This document shows, in pieces, positions 1 through 7,418 of a stretch of DNA of 12,334 nucleotides (positions within the stretch are counted from its first letter, which is position 1; every line of letters starts with the position of its first letter). Below the pieces are notes generated by a model. The model was not told the origin of the DNA and did not search any database. It saw nothing but the letters and a program-made list of their open reading frames with translations. The stretch covers positions 1 to 12,334 of the forward strand of contig CADBPL010000144.1 of assembly GCA_902796535.1 (NCBI GenBank), read 5' to 3'. Source of the stretch: Oscillospiraceae bacterium (lineage in GTDB: Bacteria > Bacillota > Clostridia > Oscillospirales > Acutalibacteraceae). The position numbers were made by a program, and so were the translations under genes.

Positions 1-2250
1 CGGGCAGTTTTTGGGCGGCAGGTCAAAGCCGGAGCCGACCTCGCCGTTGAGGAAAAACTCACTGTGCTTGCAGTTTTTGCACAGGTAGAACGGCGCCAGC
101 GGCATGACCTCGGAAATGCCGGCCATGGAGGCGACAAAGGAGGAGCCGACCGAACCCCGGGAGCCGACGTAGTAGCCGTGATCCATTGAGTTTTTGACGA
201 GCTTCTGCGCGATCATATAAAGCACGGCGAACCCGTTTTTGATGATGGAGTTGAGTTCTTTTTCCAGCCGTTTGGCCACATATTCGGGCACGGGGTCGCC
301 GAACATCTCTTTGGCCCTGTCCCAGCAAAGGCGGGTCAGTTCCTCTTCCGAGCCGGGAATGCTCGGCGGATAGTTGCCGTTGGGGATCGGGATGAGGCGA
401 TCGACACAGTCGGCGATCAGGCCGGGGTTGGTAACGACCACTTCTTTGGCGGTCTCTTCCCCGAGATATTGGAATTCCGCCAGCATTTCCTCCGTGTTGC
501 GAAAGAACAGCGGCGCCTGATTATCGGCGTCTTTAAACCCCTGCCCCGCCATAAGAATGGCGCGGAACTTCGCGTCCTCCGGGTCGATAAAGTGAACGTC
601 GCACGTGGCCACGACCGGCTTGTGCAGCCTGTCGGCCAAGTGCACCAGCTTTTTGTTCAGGTTTTCCAGATCCGCGCGGCTGACGATCTGCGGATATTCC
701 TCGGATTCCAGCAAAAAGCGGTTGTTCCCAATCGGCTGAATCTCGATATAATCGTAAAACGACGCAATGTTCATCAGCGCTTCATCCGTGCCGTTGAGCA
801 TGGTGCGGAACACCTCGCCCGCCTCGCACGCGCTGCCGATGATGAGCCCTTCCCGCAAGGCGATCAGTTCGCTTTTGGGGATGCGGGGCTTTTTATAGAA
901 ATAATCCAGATTGGATTTGGTGATCAATTTATAAAGGTTTTTGAGGCCGACGTTGTTTTTGGCGATCAGGATCACGTGGTAGGACGGCAGCTTTTTGGGG
1001 TCCTTCCCCGCGCCGTCGCCGTCAACATCGTTGACCAGGTAGCCCTCCATGCCGAACAGCAGCTTGATGTCGCTGCCCTTCGCCGCCTTGACCGCGTCGG
1101 GGAACGCCTGCACCACGCCGTGGTCGGTGATGGCGATGGCCTTGTGCCCCCATTTTACGGCGCGCTTGACCAGATCCTTCACGTCCGTCATGCCGTCCAT
1201 GGCGGACATACGGGTATGAAGGTGCAGCTCCACGCGCTTTTCGGGCGCATCGTCGGTTTTGGTGAGCTTGTCGATGGCGGCCAGCGCTTTGACGTCCAGC
1301 ACGTTTTCGTGCGCGTATTTATCGTAGAGCACGACGCCCCGGAGCAGAACCGTCATGCCGTCTTTCAGTTTTTGCACCAGATATTCCGTCGTTTCGTTCG
1401 TGCCGAAAATTTTGGCGGAATACGAGCTGCTCTCATCAAAAAGGTTGAAGGTGATGATGCGGTTGCGGTTGTCGCGCGTGGTGCGCACATCCAGCGAGAA
1501 AATATCGCCCCAGACCAGCACCGAGCCGCTGTCCTGACTCAGCTCGGCAATCGGCGTCGGATGCCTGGCCGGCAGCCGCTCCCCGTAAAGCATTTTGGAA
1601 TATTTCACGCAGATCGGCAAATCGTCAAAGCTGCGCTCCAGCTCTTTTTTCGGTTCCGGCTTGTCCTGCTGCGCCTTGCTCTCGTCCATTTGGCGCTGCA
1701 TTTCGCGGATATCGACGTCGCTTTGCTCTTCGCTTTCTTCCAGCACGACCGGAACGCTCAGCCCGTAAAGCTCCTGTAAAACAGCGGCAAGCTCCTTTTC
1801 AACGCCGAGGGGCTTCAGAATGGCCGCGCCGGCCTTTGACACCAGAAAGCGGCAAACGCCGCCGTCGGTTTTTAACTGGGCGCCGTTCATAAAGCCGTTG
1901 ACCAGCGGAACACGCTTTTTGAGCTGAGCCGTCACCTGAAGCGCGTCGATCCCGACTGCGGACAGATCGGCGGCCGGCTCCTCTGCCGGCTCCTCCGCGG
2001 CCTGCTTTTCCGCCGGAACAAAGGTGACTGTGCAGGACACGTGGTTGAGCCGCAGCGCTTTTTTGAGCTGCTCCTCCAAGACGGAGGTATCGAACCCGGG
2101 CTTTGGCTCCCCGCGGAACAGGGCCTTCACCGTCATGTCACGCGAAGTGTCGTCAACGGCCATTTCGACGTGCGCGGCGGTGCGGTATTCATTTGTGATC
2201 TCAGCGCCGATGATGGGCGTGAGCAAATCAAAAAACTGTTCGCCGTTCAT
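1..2250 (-). CDS. polC: DNA polymerase III alpha subunit, PolC type, N-terminal 750 residues (cut by left edge); exonuclease insert absent
   Basis: Replicative DNA polymerase of low-GC Gram-positive type. The frame is open for 750 codons from ATG 2250 to the edge. An in-frame TAA lies 18 bases upstream with no start codon between, so ATG 2250 is the first possible start; its Shine-Dalgarno is poor. Order seen: variable N-terminal region (1-230); OB-fold (about 245-325, GSVLVWGDIF...); PHP first half with HLHT (343-346), ITDHGVVQAFPDA (374-386) and GMEGYLVND (400-408); PHP second half with YHVILIAKNN, GSACEAGE (472-479) and CDVHF (550-554); start of the polymerase core with VGSRGSVGSS (695-704); and a CKNCKHSEFF zinc-finger segment near the cut. 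Known PolC proteins carry a DEDDh exonuclease of roughly 170-190 residues between GMEGYLVND and YHVIL. Here only about 14 linker residues separate them. Thumb, fingers and catalytic aspartates lie outside the window. Last visible gene of the pyrH operon. Identity is secure. Confidence 0.97.
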   Translation of the reverse strand, partial: MNGEQFFDLLTPIIGAEITNEYRTAAHVEMAVDDTSRDMTVKALFRGEPKPGFDTSVLEEQLKKALRLNHVSCTVTFVPAEKQAAEEPAEEPAADLSAVGIDALQVTAQLKKRVPLVNGFMNGAQLKTDGGVCRFLVSKAGAAILKPLGVEKELAAVLQELYGLSVPVVLEESEEQSDVDIREMQRQMDESKAQQDKPEPKKELERSFDDLPICVKYSKMLYGERLPARHPTPIAELSQDSGSVLVWGDIFSLDVRTTRDNRNRIITFNLFDESSSYSAKIFGTNETTEYLVQKLKDGMTVLLRGVVLYDKYAHENVLDVKALAAIDKLTKTDDAPEKRVELHLHTRMSAMDGMTDVKDLVKRAVKWGHKAIAITDHGVVQAFPDAVKAAKGSDIKLLFGMEGYLVNDVDGDGAGKDPKKLPSYHVILIAKNNVGLKNLYKLITKSNLDYFYKKPRIPKSELIALREGLIIGSACEAGEVFRTMLNGTDEALMNIASFYDYIEIQPIGNNRFLLESEEYPQIVSRADLENLNKKLVHLADRLHKPVVATCDVHFIDPEDAKFRAILMAGQGFKDADNQAPLFFRNTEEMLAEFQYLGEETAKEVVVTNPGLIADCVDRLIPIPNGNYPPSIPGSEEELTRLCWDRAKEMFGDPVPEYVAKRLEKELNSIIKNGFAVLYMIAQKLVKNSMDHGYYVGSRGSVGSSFVASMAGISEVMPLAPFYLCKNCKHSEFFLNGEVGSGFDLPPKNCP

Positions 2251-2338
2251 ATTCTTCGCCGTACAGCCTTATTGACAGCCGCAAAACGCGCCGCCGTTGA
2301 CCGGACTCTTCCTTTCTGTAAAATCTCTCGCTCCCCGC
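2251..2338 (-). other. 88-bp leader between ispG and polC
   Basis: This is the second largest gap in the operon. On the minus strand it contains a purine-rich AGAAAGGAAGAG stretch about 55 bases before the polC ATG, too far to serve as its ribosome binding site, and no good start codon follows it. I see no convincing promoter, terminator or hairpin. It may be only a spacer or a leader for polC translation. Confidence 0.4.
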
Positions 2339-3388
2339 TTACATCTGCTCGATCTCTTTGAGCAGTTCCTCCACCAGATCTTCTTCCCTGACCTTGCGGA
2401 TGATCTCGCCTTTTTTGAACAGCACGCCGCAGCCGTCGCCCCCGGCGATGCCGATATCGGCCTCGCGCGCTTCGCCCGGCCCGTTCACGGCGCAGCCCAT
2501 GACCGCAACCCTGAGGGGCTTGCGGCAGTTTTGCAGCCGCTGCGTCACCTGTTCGGCGATGGGGATCATATCAATGCGCGTTCTGCCGCAGGTCGGGCAG
2601 GACACGATCTCAACACAGTCTTTTTTCAGGTTCAGGGCTTTGAGAATATCGATTCCCGCCCGAACCTCCTCCACAGGCTCATCCGTGAGCGAAACGCGGA
2701 TGGTGTCGCCAATGCCGTGCGCGAGCAGCGAACCGATGCCTACGGCGGATTTGATCAGCCCCATGTGCCTGGTACCGGCCTCCGTCACGCCCAGATGAAG
2801 CGGATAATCACACATCTGCGCAACCGTTTCATAGGCCTGAACGGTGTTCTGCACACCGGAGGATTTGATGGAGATCACGATATTGTCAAAATCATTTTCT
2901 TCGAGCAGGCGCACGTGGTTCATGGCGCTTTCCGCCATGGCCTGCGGCGTCGGCCCGCCGTATTTTTCGAGCAGTTGTTTTTCGACCGAGCCGGAATTGA
3001 CGCCGATGCGGATCGGCACCCCTGCGTTGGCGCAGGCGTCGGCCACGGCTTTGACACGGTCTTTGGAGCCGATGTTGCCGGGGTTGATGCGAATTTTGTC
3101 GACCCCTGCCGCGACACACTCCAGCGCCAGCCGGTAATCAAAGTGGATATCGGCAACGATGGGCACGCTGACCGCGGTTTTGAGCGCGTCGATGAGCCGC
3201 ACGGCCTCATGGTCGGGCACGGCGGCGCGGATGAGATCGCAGCCGGCCTGTTCCAACTGCTCCGCCTGCGCAACGCTGCCCTGTATATCATCCGAACGGC
3301 GGTTAAGCATGGACTGCACCGCGATGGGCTCGCTGCCGCCGATGGCGATTTTTCCGATTTGGATTCTTCTTGCTTTTCTTCGTTCCAT
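2339..3388 (-). CDS. ispG: 4-hydroxy-3-methylbut-2-en-1-yl diphosphate synthase (flavodoxin), IspG/GcpE
   Basis: Iron-sulfur enzyme of the cytoplasmic MEP pathway that reductively converts MEcPP to HMBPP, the penultimate step to IPP and DMAPP. The protein is 349 residues, the usual short bacterial form without the extra plant-type insert. Visible landmarks are a TIM-barrel half with VADIHFDYRLALE (78-90), KIRINPGNIG (98-107) and VTEAGT (201-206), then the [4Fe-4S] domain with SCPTCGRTR (Cys264, Cys267) and MGCAVNGPGE (Cys299, Glu306). All three cluster cysteines and the conserved glutamate are present. The N-terminal SM.N motif reads VQSMLNRRSDD rather than the common SMTNT form. The start lies 6 bp after the rseP stop with a weak AGAG signal, so translation is probably coupled to rseP. 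The gene sits with dxr of the same pathway; the Bacillus operon has proS at this spot. Confidence 0.97.
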   Translation of the reverse strand: MERRKARRIQIGKIAIGGSEPIAVQSMLNRRSDDIQGSVAQAEQLEQAGCDLIRAAVPDHEAVRLIDALKTAVSVPIVADIHFDYRLALECVAAGVDKIRINPGNIGSKDRVKAVADACANAGVPIRIGVNSGSVEKQLLEKYGGPTPQAMAESAMNHVRLLEENDFDNIVISIKSSGVQNTVQAYETVAQMCDYPLHLGVTEAGTRHMGLIKSAVGIGSLLAHGIGDTIRVSLTDEPVEEVRAGIDILKALNLKKDCVEIVSCPTCGRTRIDMIPIAEQVTQRLQNCRKPLRVAVMGCAVNGPGEAREADIGIAGGDGCGVLFKKGEIIRKVREEDLVEELLKEIEQM

Positions 3389-3394
3389 AATTCT

Positions 3395-4465
3395 CTATTT
3401 CACAATCAGTTTATAAATGTCGCTGAAGGAGACGACCGCCATAAAAATCAACAGCAGGATCAGCCCGACGGCATGAACCAGATTTTCGTATTTGGCGGGA
3501 ACAGGCTTGCGGAATACCATTTCGATCCCCATGAAAAACAGGCGGCCGCCGTCCAACGCGGGCAGGGGCAGCAGGTTAAACACGCCGATGTTGATGGTGA
3601 TAAACGCCATGATGTTGAACAAAAAGGCATAGTTGGCGGAGGAGGTCGATTCCTCCGCAGCCTGCGCGATATAGCCCACCGTGCCGATGGGGCCGGAGAT
3701 CTCGCGGAAGCTGTATTTGCCCGTCACCAGATCGAGCAGACTCAGCCAGACCAGCCGCACCACGGAGGCCGTCTCTTTGAAAGCGTTTGCCGTTACGTTA
3801 AGAATATTCTTTTCCCGGCCGAGAATGATCAGATCGTAGACCAGCTGAGTCTTGCCGTCCGCCGTTTTCGTCGTGGTGAAGGCGACGTTTTTCAGTTCGA
3901 GCTTTTTGTCGCCGCGCCTGACCTGAAGGTCAAGCACCGAATCCTCGTCACGCGCGAGCAAAAAGGAAATGTCCATATCGGAAAACACGCGGTGACCGTC
4001 GATTTTCACCAGCTTGTCGCCGGGCTTCAGTTCGCTCTGCTGCAGCAGGGATTTCTCGTGAAAGCTGTGAATGGTGGTGGTGCCGACCAGATCCTGGCAG
4101 GCGATGATGATGCCCAGCAGCAGCACACCGAGCAGAATATTGATCACGGCGCCGGCCAGCACGATCAAAAAGCGCTGCCAGACCTTTTTATTGCAAAATG
4201 CTCCTTCGTCCTCACTCGCTTCGTCCTCGCCCTCCATTTTGACGTAGCCGCCAATGGGGAGCAGCCGCAGCGAATAGAGCGTTTCTTTTCGTTTCTTTTT
4301 CAAAAGCGCGGGGCCCATGCCGATGGAAAACTCATTGATGCGCACCTTGAACAGGCGGGCAACCGTGAAATGCCCCAGCTCATGGGAAAGGATAATAAAA
4401 CCGAAGAAGAGTATGGCCAGCAGGATCGGCCACGCTTTTCCCCATATTGCGGCGACAGTCGCCAT
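3395..4465 (-). CDS. rseP: RseP/RasP-family site-2 intramembrane zinc metalloprotease
   Basis: Membrane protease that cuts transmembrane segments of anti-sigma factors and leftover signal peptides; in Firmicutes the orthologue is RasP (YluC). The 356-residue protein begins with a hydrophobic helix (about 12-27) carrying the zinc-binding HELGH (28-32). GGYVKMEGE follows at 72-80, then a second membrane helix (about 98-122), one PDZ-like domain (about 130-220), the FNIMAFITINIGVFNLLPLP helix ending in LDGGR (304-308, the third zinc ligand Asp), and a C-terminal helix (about 331-347). It has one PDZ domain, as in Gram-positive forms, not two as in E. coli. The start is supported by a strong Shine-Dalgarno 7 bases upstream. 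It follows dxr after an unusually long 193-bp gap and precedes ispG by 6 bp. Its natural substrate here cannot be read from the window. Confidence 0.95.
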   Translation of the reverse strand: MATVAAIWGKAWPILLAILFFGFIILSHELGHFTVARLFKVRINEFSIGMGPALLKKKRKETLYSLRLLPIGGYVKMEGEDEASEDEGAFCNKKVWQRFLIVLAGAVINILLGVLLLGIIIACQDLVGTTTIHSFHEKSLLQQSELKPGDKLVKIDGHRVFSDMDISFLLARDEDSVLDLQVRRGDKKLELKNVAFTTTKTADGKTQLVYDLIILGREKNILNVTANAFKETASVVRLVWLSLLDLVTGKYSFREISGPIGTVGYIAQAAEESTSSANYAFLFNIMAFITINIGVFNLLPLPALDGGRLFFMGIEMVFRKPVPAKYENLVHAVGLILLLIFMAVVSFSDIYKLIVK

Positions 4466-4658
4466 GGACTCTCTCCTTCCTTACAGTTCAATCAATTGGG
4501 AACCTCTAAGTATTCGACGCGTTCAGATTGCGAAGAGATTTTTTCGTCAGATGAAGCAAAAAGCGGAGTTAATACTTGGTGTATTGACGAGCATTTTTGT
4601 GAAATATGGCGAAAAAAGATCAAGCAAGATGAACGCACGAGAATTTTTTGAGGTGACC
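4466..4658 (-). other. 193-bp AT-rich gap between dxr and rseP
   Basis: Adjacent genes in this operon are otherwise 2-20 bp apart, apart from the polC leader. This stretch is visibly richer in A/T than the flanking genes and has no ORF with a credible start on the minus strand. It holds a 15-bp palindrome at the dxr stop, a small AATAC/GTATT hairpin at 4571-4585, several A/T runs and the rseP ribosome binding site. I searched for a sigma-A promoter toward rseP and found no pair of boxes with correct spacing. It may hold an internal promoter of another class, a processing site, or a decayed insertion; the sequence alone does not decide. Confidence 0.5.
4471..4482 (-). promoter_or_regulatory. 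Strong ribosome binding site of rseP
   Basis: The minus strand reads AAGGAAGGAGAG, with the AGGAG core 7 bases before the rseP ATG at 4465. It fixes the start of rseP and is stronger than the signals of dxr, ispG and polC in the same operon. That suggests rseP is initiated independently, not by coupling to dxr. Confidence 0.75.
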
Positions 4659-4662
4659 TCAA
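4648..4662. repeat. 15-bp palindrome overlapping the dxr stop codon
   Basis: TTGAGGTGACCTCAA has two perfect 7-base arms around one central base and covers the TGA stop of dxr (4659-4661). It is followed by A residues, not T residues, on the transcribed strand, so it is not a Rho-independent terminator. The form resembles a dimeric-protein operator, but no known operator is recognised and chance is possible. Confidence 0.45.
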
Positions 4663-5822
4663 GCAATATGCGCGCGCACAAATTCGCGCGCCCATTGGTC
4701 GGTTGCCAAAACATCCGCCAGGCAATAGTCTTCTTTGCTTTCCGCCGCATCCAGCGCCAGCGACACCAGACGGGGAATATCCAAAAAGCCGATCTTGCCG
4801 CCGCGGAACAGCTCGTTGGCCATTTCGTTGGCGGAATTCGCCGCCGCCGGATAAAGGCCGCCCAGACCGATCGCCCTGCGGCAAAGGTTGATGCAGGCAA
4901 AGGTCTCATAATCCGGCTCGTCAAAGGTGAGCGTCTTCCATTTTTCCAAACGAAGCTGCTCGACCGGCGACGGAAACCGCTGCGGATACGTTAAGGCGTA
5001 TTGGATCGGGATGCGCATATCGGGCACGCCGAGCTGCGCGATCACGGAATTGTCAACATATTCGATCAGGGAATGAACGATGCTCTGCCGATGGACTAAG
5101 ATATCCACCTTTTCGGGCGGCATATCGAACAGCCACACCGCCTCGATCAGCTCCAGCCCCTTGTTCATCATGGTGGCGGAATCGACCGTGATTTTGGCGC
5201 CCATGCTCCAGTTCGGGTGCCTGAGCGCCTGCGCGAGCGTGACCGACTGCAATTCTGCTTTGGTTTTGCCAAAGAACGGCCCGCCCGAAGCGGTCAGGAT
5301 CAGGCGCTTGAGCTCCTTTTTTTCGTTCATGCCCTGCAGCGCCTGAAAAATGGCGGAATGCTCACTGTCGACCGGCAGAATCTCAACCCCGTTGGCGCGG
5401 GCTTTTTCAAACACAAGCCTGCCGCCCGCCACCAGCGTTTCTTTATTGGCCAGCGCAATGCGGCTGCCGGCGTCGATGGCGGCAAGCGTCGGCTCCAGCC
5501 CCGCCATGCCCACAATGCTGTTGAGCACGGTCGCTTCGCCGCTGAGCGCGGCGCAGGCCTTCACGCCCGCGCTGCCCGCGAGCACGCCGGTGGCCGTATC
5601 GGCCACGCGGACTTTCAGGTCGGCCGCCGCTTCTTCGTTGGCCATGGCGGCAAACCGCGGCCTGAACTGCCGGATCTGCTCCTCCATCCGCTCAACATTG
5701 CGGTCAGCCGTCAGCGCAAGAACGTCATAGCCCTGAAGCCTTGCCACGTCCAGCGCCTGCACGCCGATGGAACCGGTGGAGCCTAAAATGATCAGTTGTT
5801 TGTTTTTTTCTTTCTCACTCAT
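4659..5822 (-). CDS. dxr: 1-deoxy-D-xylulose 5-phosphate reductoisomerase
   Basis: NADPH-dependent enzyme that rearranges and reduces DXP to MEP, the first committed step of the MEP isoprenoid pathway. From ATG 5822 the protein is 387 residues, normal for the family. It shows the nucleotide-binding GSTGSIG (14-20), ALANKETLV (123-131), the metal-binding VDSEHSA with Asp152 and Glu154, the flexible-loop region ASGGPF (178-183) and HPNWSMG (202-208), and DSATMMNKGLELIEA (214-228) with the further metal ligand Glu224. The alpha-helical C-terminal domain is complete (AANSANEMA...). An alternative TTG start at 5837 adds five residues (MVKKT) and overlaps the cdsA stop. Neither start has a good Shine-Dalgarno, so coupling to cdsA is likely; I prefer the ATG, 7 bp after cdsA. 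Confidence 0.96.
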   Translation of the reverse strand: MSEKEKNKQLIILGSTGSIGVQALDVARLQGYDVLALTADRNVERMEEQIRQFRPRFAAMANEEAAADLKVRVADTATGVLAGSAGVKACAALSGEATVLNSIVGMAGLEPTLAAIDAGSRIALANKETLVAGGRLVFEKARANGVEILPVDSEHSAIFQALQGMNEKKELKRLILTASGGPFFGKTKAELQSVTLAQALRHPNWSMGAKITVDSATMMNKGLELIEAVWLFDMPPEKVDILVHRQSIVHSLIEYVDNSVIAQLGVPDMRIPIQYALTYPQRFPSPVEQLRLEKWKTLTFDEPDYETFACINLCRRAIGLGGLYPAAANSANEMANELFRGGKIGFLDIPRLVSLALDAAESKEDYCLADVLATDQWAREFVRAHIA

Positions 5823-5829
5823 AGTTTTC

Positions 5830-6687
5830 TTAACCAAACGCTTTCACCAGCAGCACGGTCATAAAATAGACGAGCGGGGTGACAAAGCTGATGCTGTCCA
5901 TTCTGTCCATCACGCCGCCGTGCCCCGGGATGATGTTGCCGAAATCCTTGATGCCGAAGTTGCGCTTAATGGTGGAGGCAGACAGATCGCCGAACATGCT
6001 GATCACGGAAAGGGCCACGGAAAGAACGCCCATGGCCCACAGCGGGATCGGAATGGGGTGATGGAACAGCCATTTGTTGCTCACGGCCAACGCGATCAGG
6101 TTGATCACCAGCGCGCCGAGCACGCCGCCGACAGCACCTTCCACGGTTTTTTTGGGGCTGATCTTCGGGCAGAGCTTGTGTTTGCCGAGCTTGACGCCGG
6201 TGAAATAGGCGAAGGTGTCGGTGAACACGGCGCTGGCCAGACAGAACCAGATCAAAAAGCGGCAGTGGCCGCGGGTGATCACGGAAAATTCATCGTTGAG
6301 GTTGCGAATCTTCAAAAAACAGGAAAGCGCGTAGGGCAGCAGAAACGAGGCGACCATGGAAAGCCCGGCCTGCTCAAAGGTGACGTGCTCATAATCGGCC
6401 AGCATCAGAATCAGCATGGCAAGCACATAGGCCGTGACCGCGGCGCCGACCGGGAACGTAAGCCCCAGCCTTTCGCCGTAGCCCTCATACGCGATCAGCA
6501 AAGCGGAAAAGGTGAGCGAAAAAGCGTACATGACTTTGTTCTTCACGCCGAATACCTTCATCAGTTCATAAACCGACATCAGGCTGCAGCCGAAAACCAG
6601 CACATCAAGGTACGGCGTGAAGGCGAGGAGAAACGCGGCAATGCCGACAAAACCGCCGATAATACCGCTGATAACACGAGTTTTCAT
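5830..6687 (-). CDS. cdsA: Phosphatidate cytidylyltransferase (CDP-diacylglycerol synthase)
   Basis: Integral membrane enzyme that makes CDP-diacylglycerol from phosphatidic acid and CTP, the branch point for anionic phospholipids and phosphatidylethanolamine. The 285-residue protein is hydrophobic along most of its length (about eight membrane segments by eye) and ends with the complete family signature at 236-265: SASTIKRNFGIKDFG, then PGHGGVMDRMDS, including the Asp residues that bind Mg2+. The DTFAYFTG and PKISPKKTVEGAVGG segments of the family are also present. The start follows the uppS stop by 15 bp with a GGAAGG ribosome binding site. Its stop nearly touches the dxr start. Confidence 0.96.
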   Translation of the reverse strand: MKTRVISGIIGGFVGIAAFLLAFTPYLDVLVFGCSLMSVYELMKVFGVKNKVMYAFSLTFSALLIAYEGYGERLGLTFPVGAAVTAYVLAMLILMLADYEHVTFEQAGLSMVASFLLPYALSCFLKIRNLNDEFSVITRGHCRFLIWFCLASAVFTDTFAYFTGVKLGKHKLCPKISPKKTVEGAVGGVLGALVINLIALAVSNKWLFHHPIPIPLWAMGVLSVALSVISMFGDLSASTIKRNFGIKDFGNIIPGHGGVMDRMDSISFVTPLVYFMTVLLVKAFG

Positions 6688-6702
6688 AAGCGTTTCCTTC
6701 CG

Positions 6703-7416
6703 TTATACGCCGCCGAACCGCCTGTTCCGCTTGGCGTAATCGGCAATGATTTGGTCGAGATCGGCTTCCGTAAAATCCGGCCACAGCTTGTCGGTGTACC
6801 AGAATTCGGAATACGCCGCCTGCCAGATCATAAAGTTCGACAGCCGGTATTCGCCGCTCGGGCGAACGATGATGTCGGGGTCCGGCTGGCCGGCCGTGTA
6901 AAGCCCCGCGCTGATGAGCGATTCGTCAATTTCGTGCGGAGCCAGTTCACCGGCCTGCACGCGTTTGGCGATGTTCCGCACACTGTGTACGATCTCGGCG
7001 CGGCCGCCGTAATTCACGGCGATGTTCACCGTGGTGCGCGTGGCGTTGATGGATTCATTCTCCGCCGTATCGAACAGGTCAAGAATATCCTCCGGCACGC
7101 CGTCGCGGCCGCCCATGTAATGCATGTGCATCCCCTTCTGGGCGTTTTCAAGCTTGCGCTCCTCCGCCTCGCGCAGATAGTCGCGGAAAATATCCATAAT
7201 GGCGGCGACCTCGGCGGGCGGACGCTTCCAGTTTTCAGTCGAAAACGCATAGAAGGTCATGCTCTTGATGCCCAGATCGCAGCCGTATTCGCAAATGCGG
7301 CGGAACGCGTTTGCGCCGGCCACATGGCCTTCGGAACGGCTCAGACCCTGACGGGTCGCCCAGCGGCCGTTCCCATCCATGATAAACCCAATGTGTAAGG
7401 GCAGCTCGTTTGCCAT
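6703..7416 (-). CDS. uppS: Undecaprenyl diphosphate synthase (cis-prenyltransferase)
   Basis: Cytoplasmic, membrane-associated enzyme that adds isopentenyl units to farnesyl diphosphate to give C55 undecaprenyl diphosphate, the carrier lipid for peptidoglycan and wall polymers. The protein is 237 residues. Family regions seen: HIGFIMDGNGRWA (8-20) with Mg-binding Asp14, EGH (29-31), the FYAFSTENWKRP block (55-66), NYGGRAEI (135-142), and PDIIVRPSGEYRLSNF (180-195) followed by WQAAYSEFWYTD with the conserved Glu204. The RPSGE form, where E. coli has RTGGE, is a small variation I take as clostridial. The start is 2 bp after the frr stop with GGAG upstream. Its substrates derive from the pathway of dxr and ispG in the same operon. 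Confidence 0.97.
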   Translation of the reverse strand: MANELPLHIGFIMDGNGRWATRQGLSRSEGHVAGANAFRRICEYGCDLGIKSMTFYAFSTENWKRPPAEVAAIMDIFRDYLREAEERKLENAQKGMHMHYMGGRDGVPEDILDLFDTAENESINATRTTVNIAVNYGGRAEIVHSVRNIAKRVQAGELAPHEIDESLISAGLYTAGQPDPDIIVRPSGEYRLSNFMIWQAAYSEFWYTDKLWPDFTEADLDQIIADYAKRNRRFGGV

Positions 7417-7418
7417 AA

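Noticed and set aside
469..1779. 436-codon open frame on the plus strand
   Set aside because: Antisense to polC, whose OB and PHP motifs are intact on the minus strand.
2297..4651. 784-codon open frame on the plus strand
   Set aside because: It lies opposite ispG and rseP, both of which carry complete family motifs. Its product is rich in His, Gln, Asp and Arg with no recognisable domain, typical of the antisense frame of G+C-rich genes.
4648..4662. Rho-independent terminator after dxr
   Set aside because: The palindrome is followed by A residues on the transcribed strand and its loop is too tight, so it does not fit an intrinsic terminator.
6835..6877. UppS RPSGE in place of RTGGE as a defective active site
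   Set aside because: All other catalytic and metal-binding residues are present, and I recall the RPSGE form in other clostridial UppS proteins, so I treat it as normal variation.
5767..7398. 543-codon open frame on the plus strand
   Set aside because: Antisense to cdsA and uppS, same His/Gln/Arg-rich composition, no domain and no ribosome binding site evidence.
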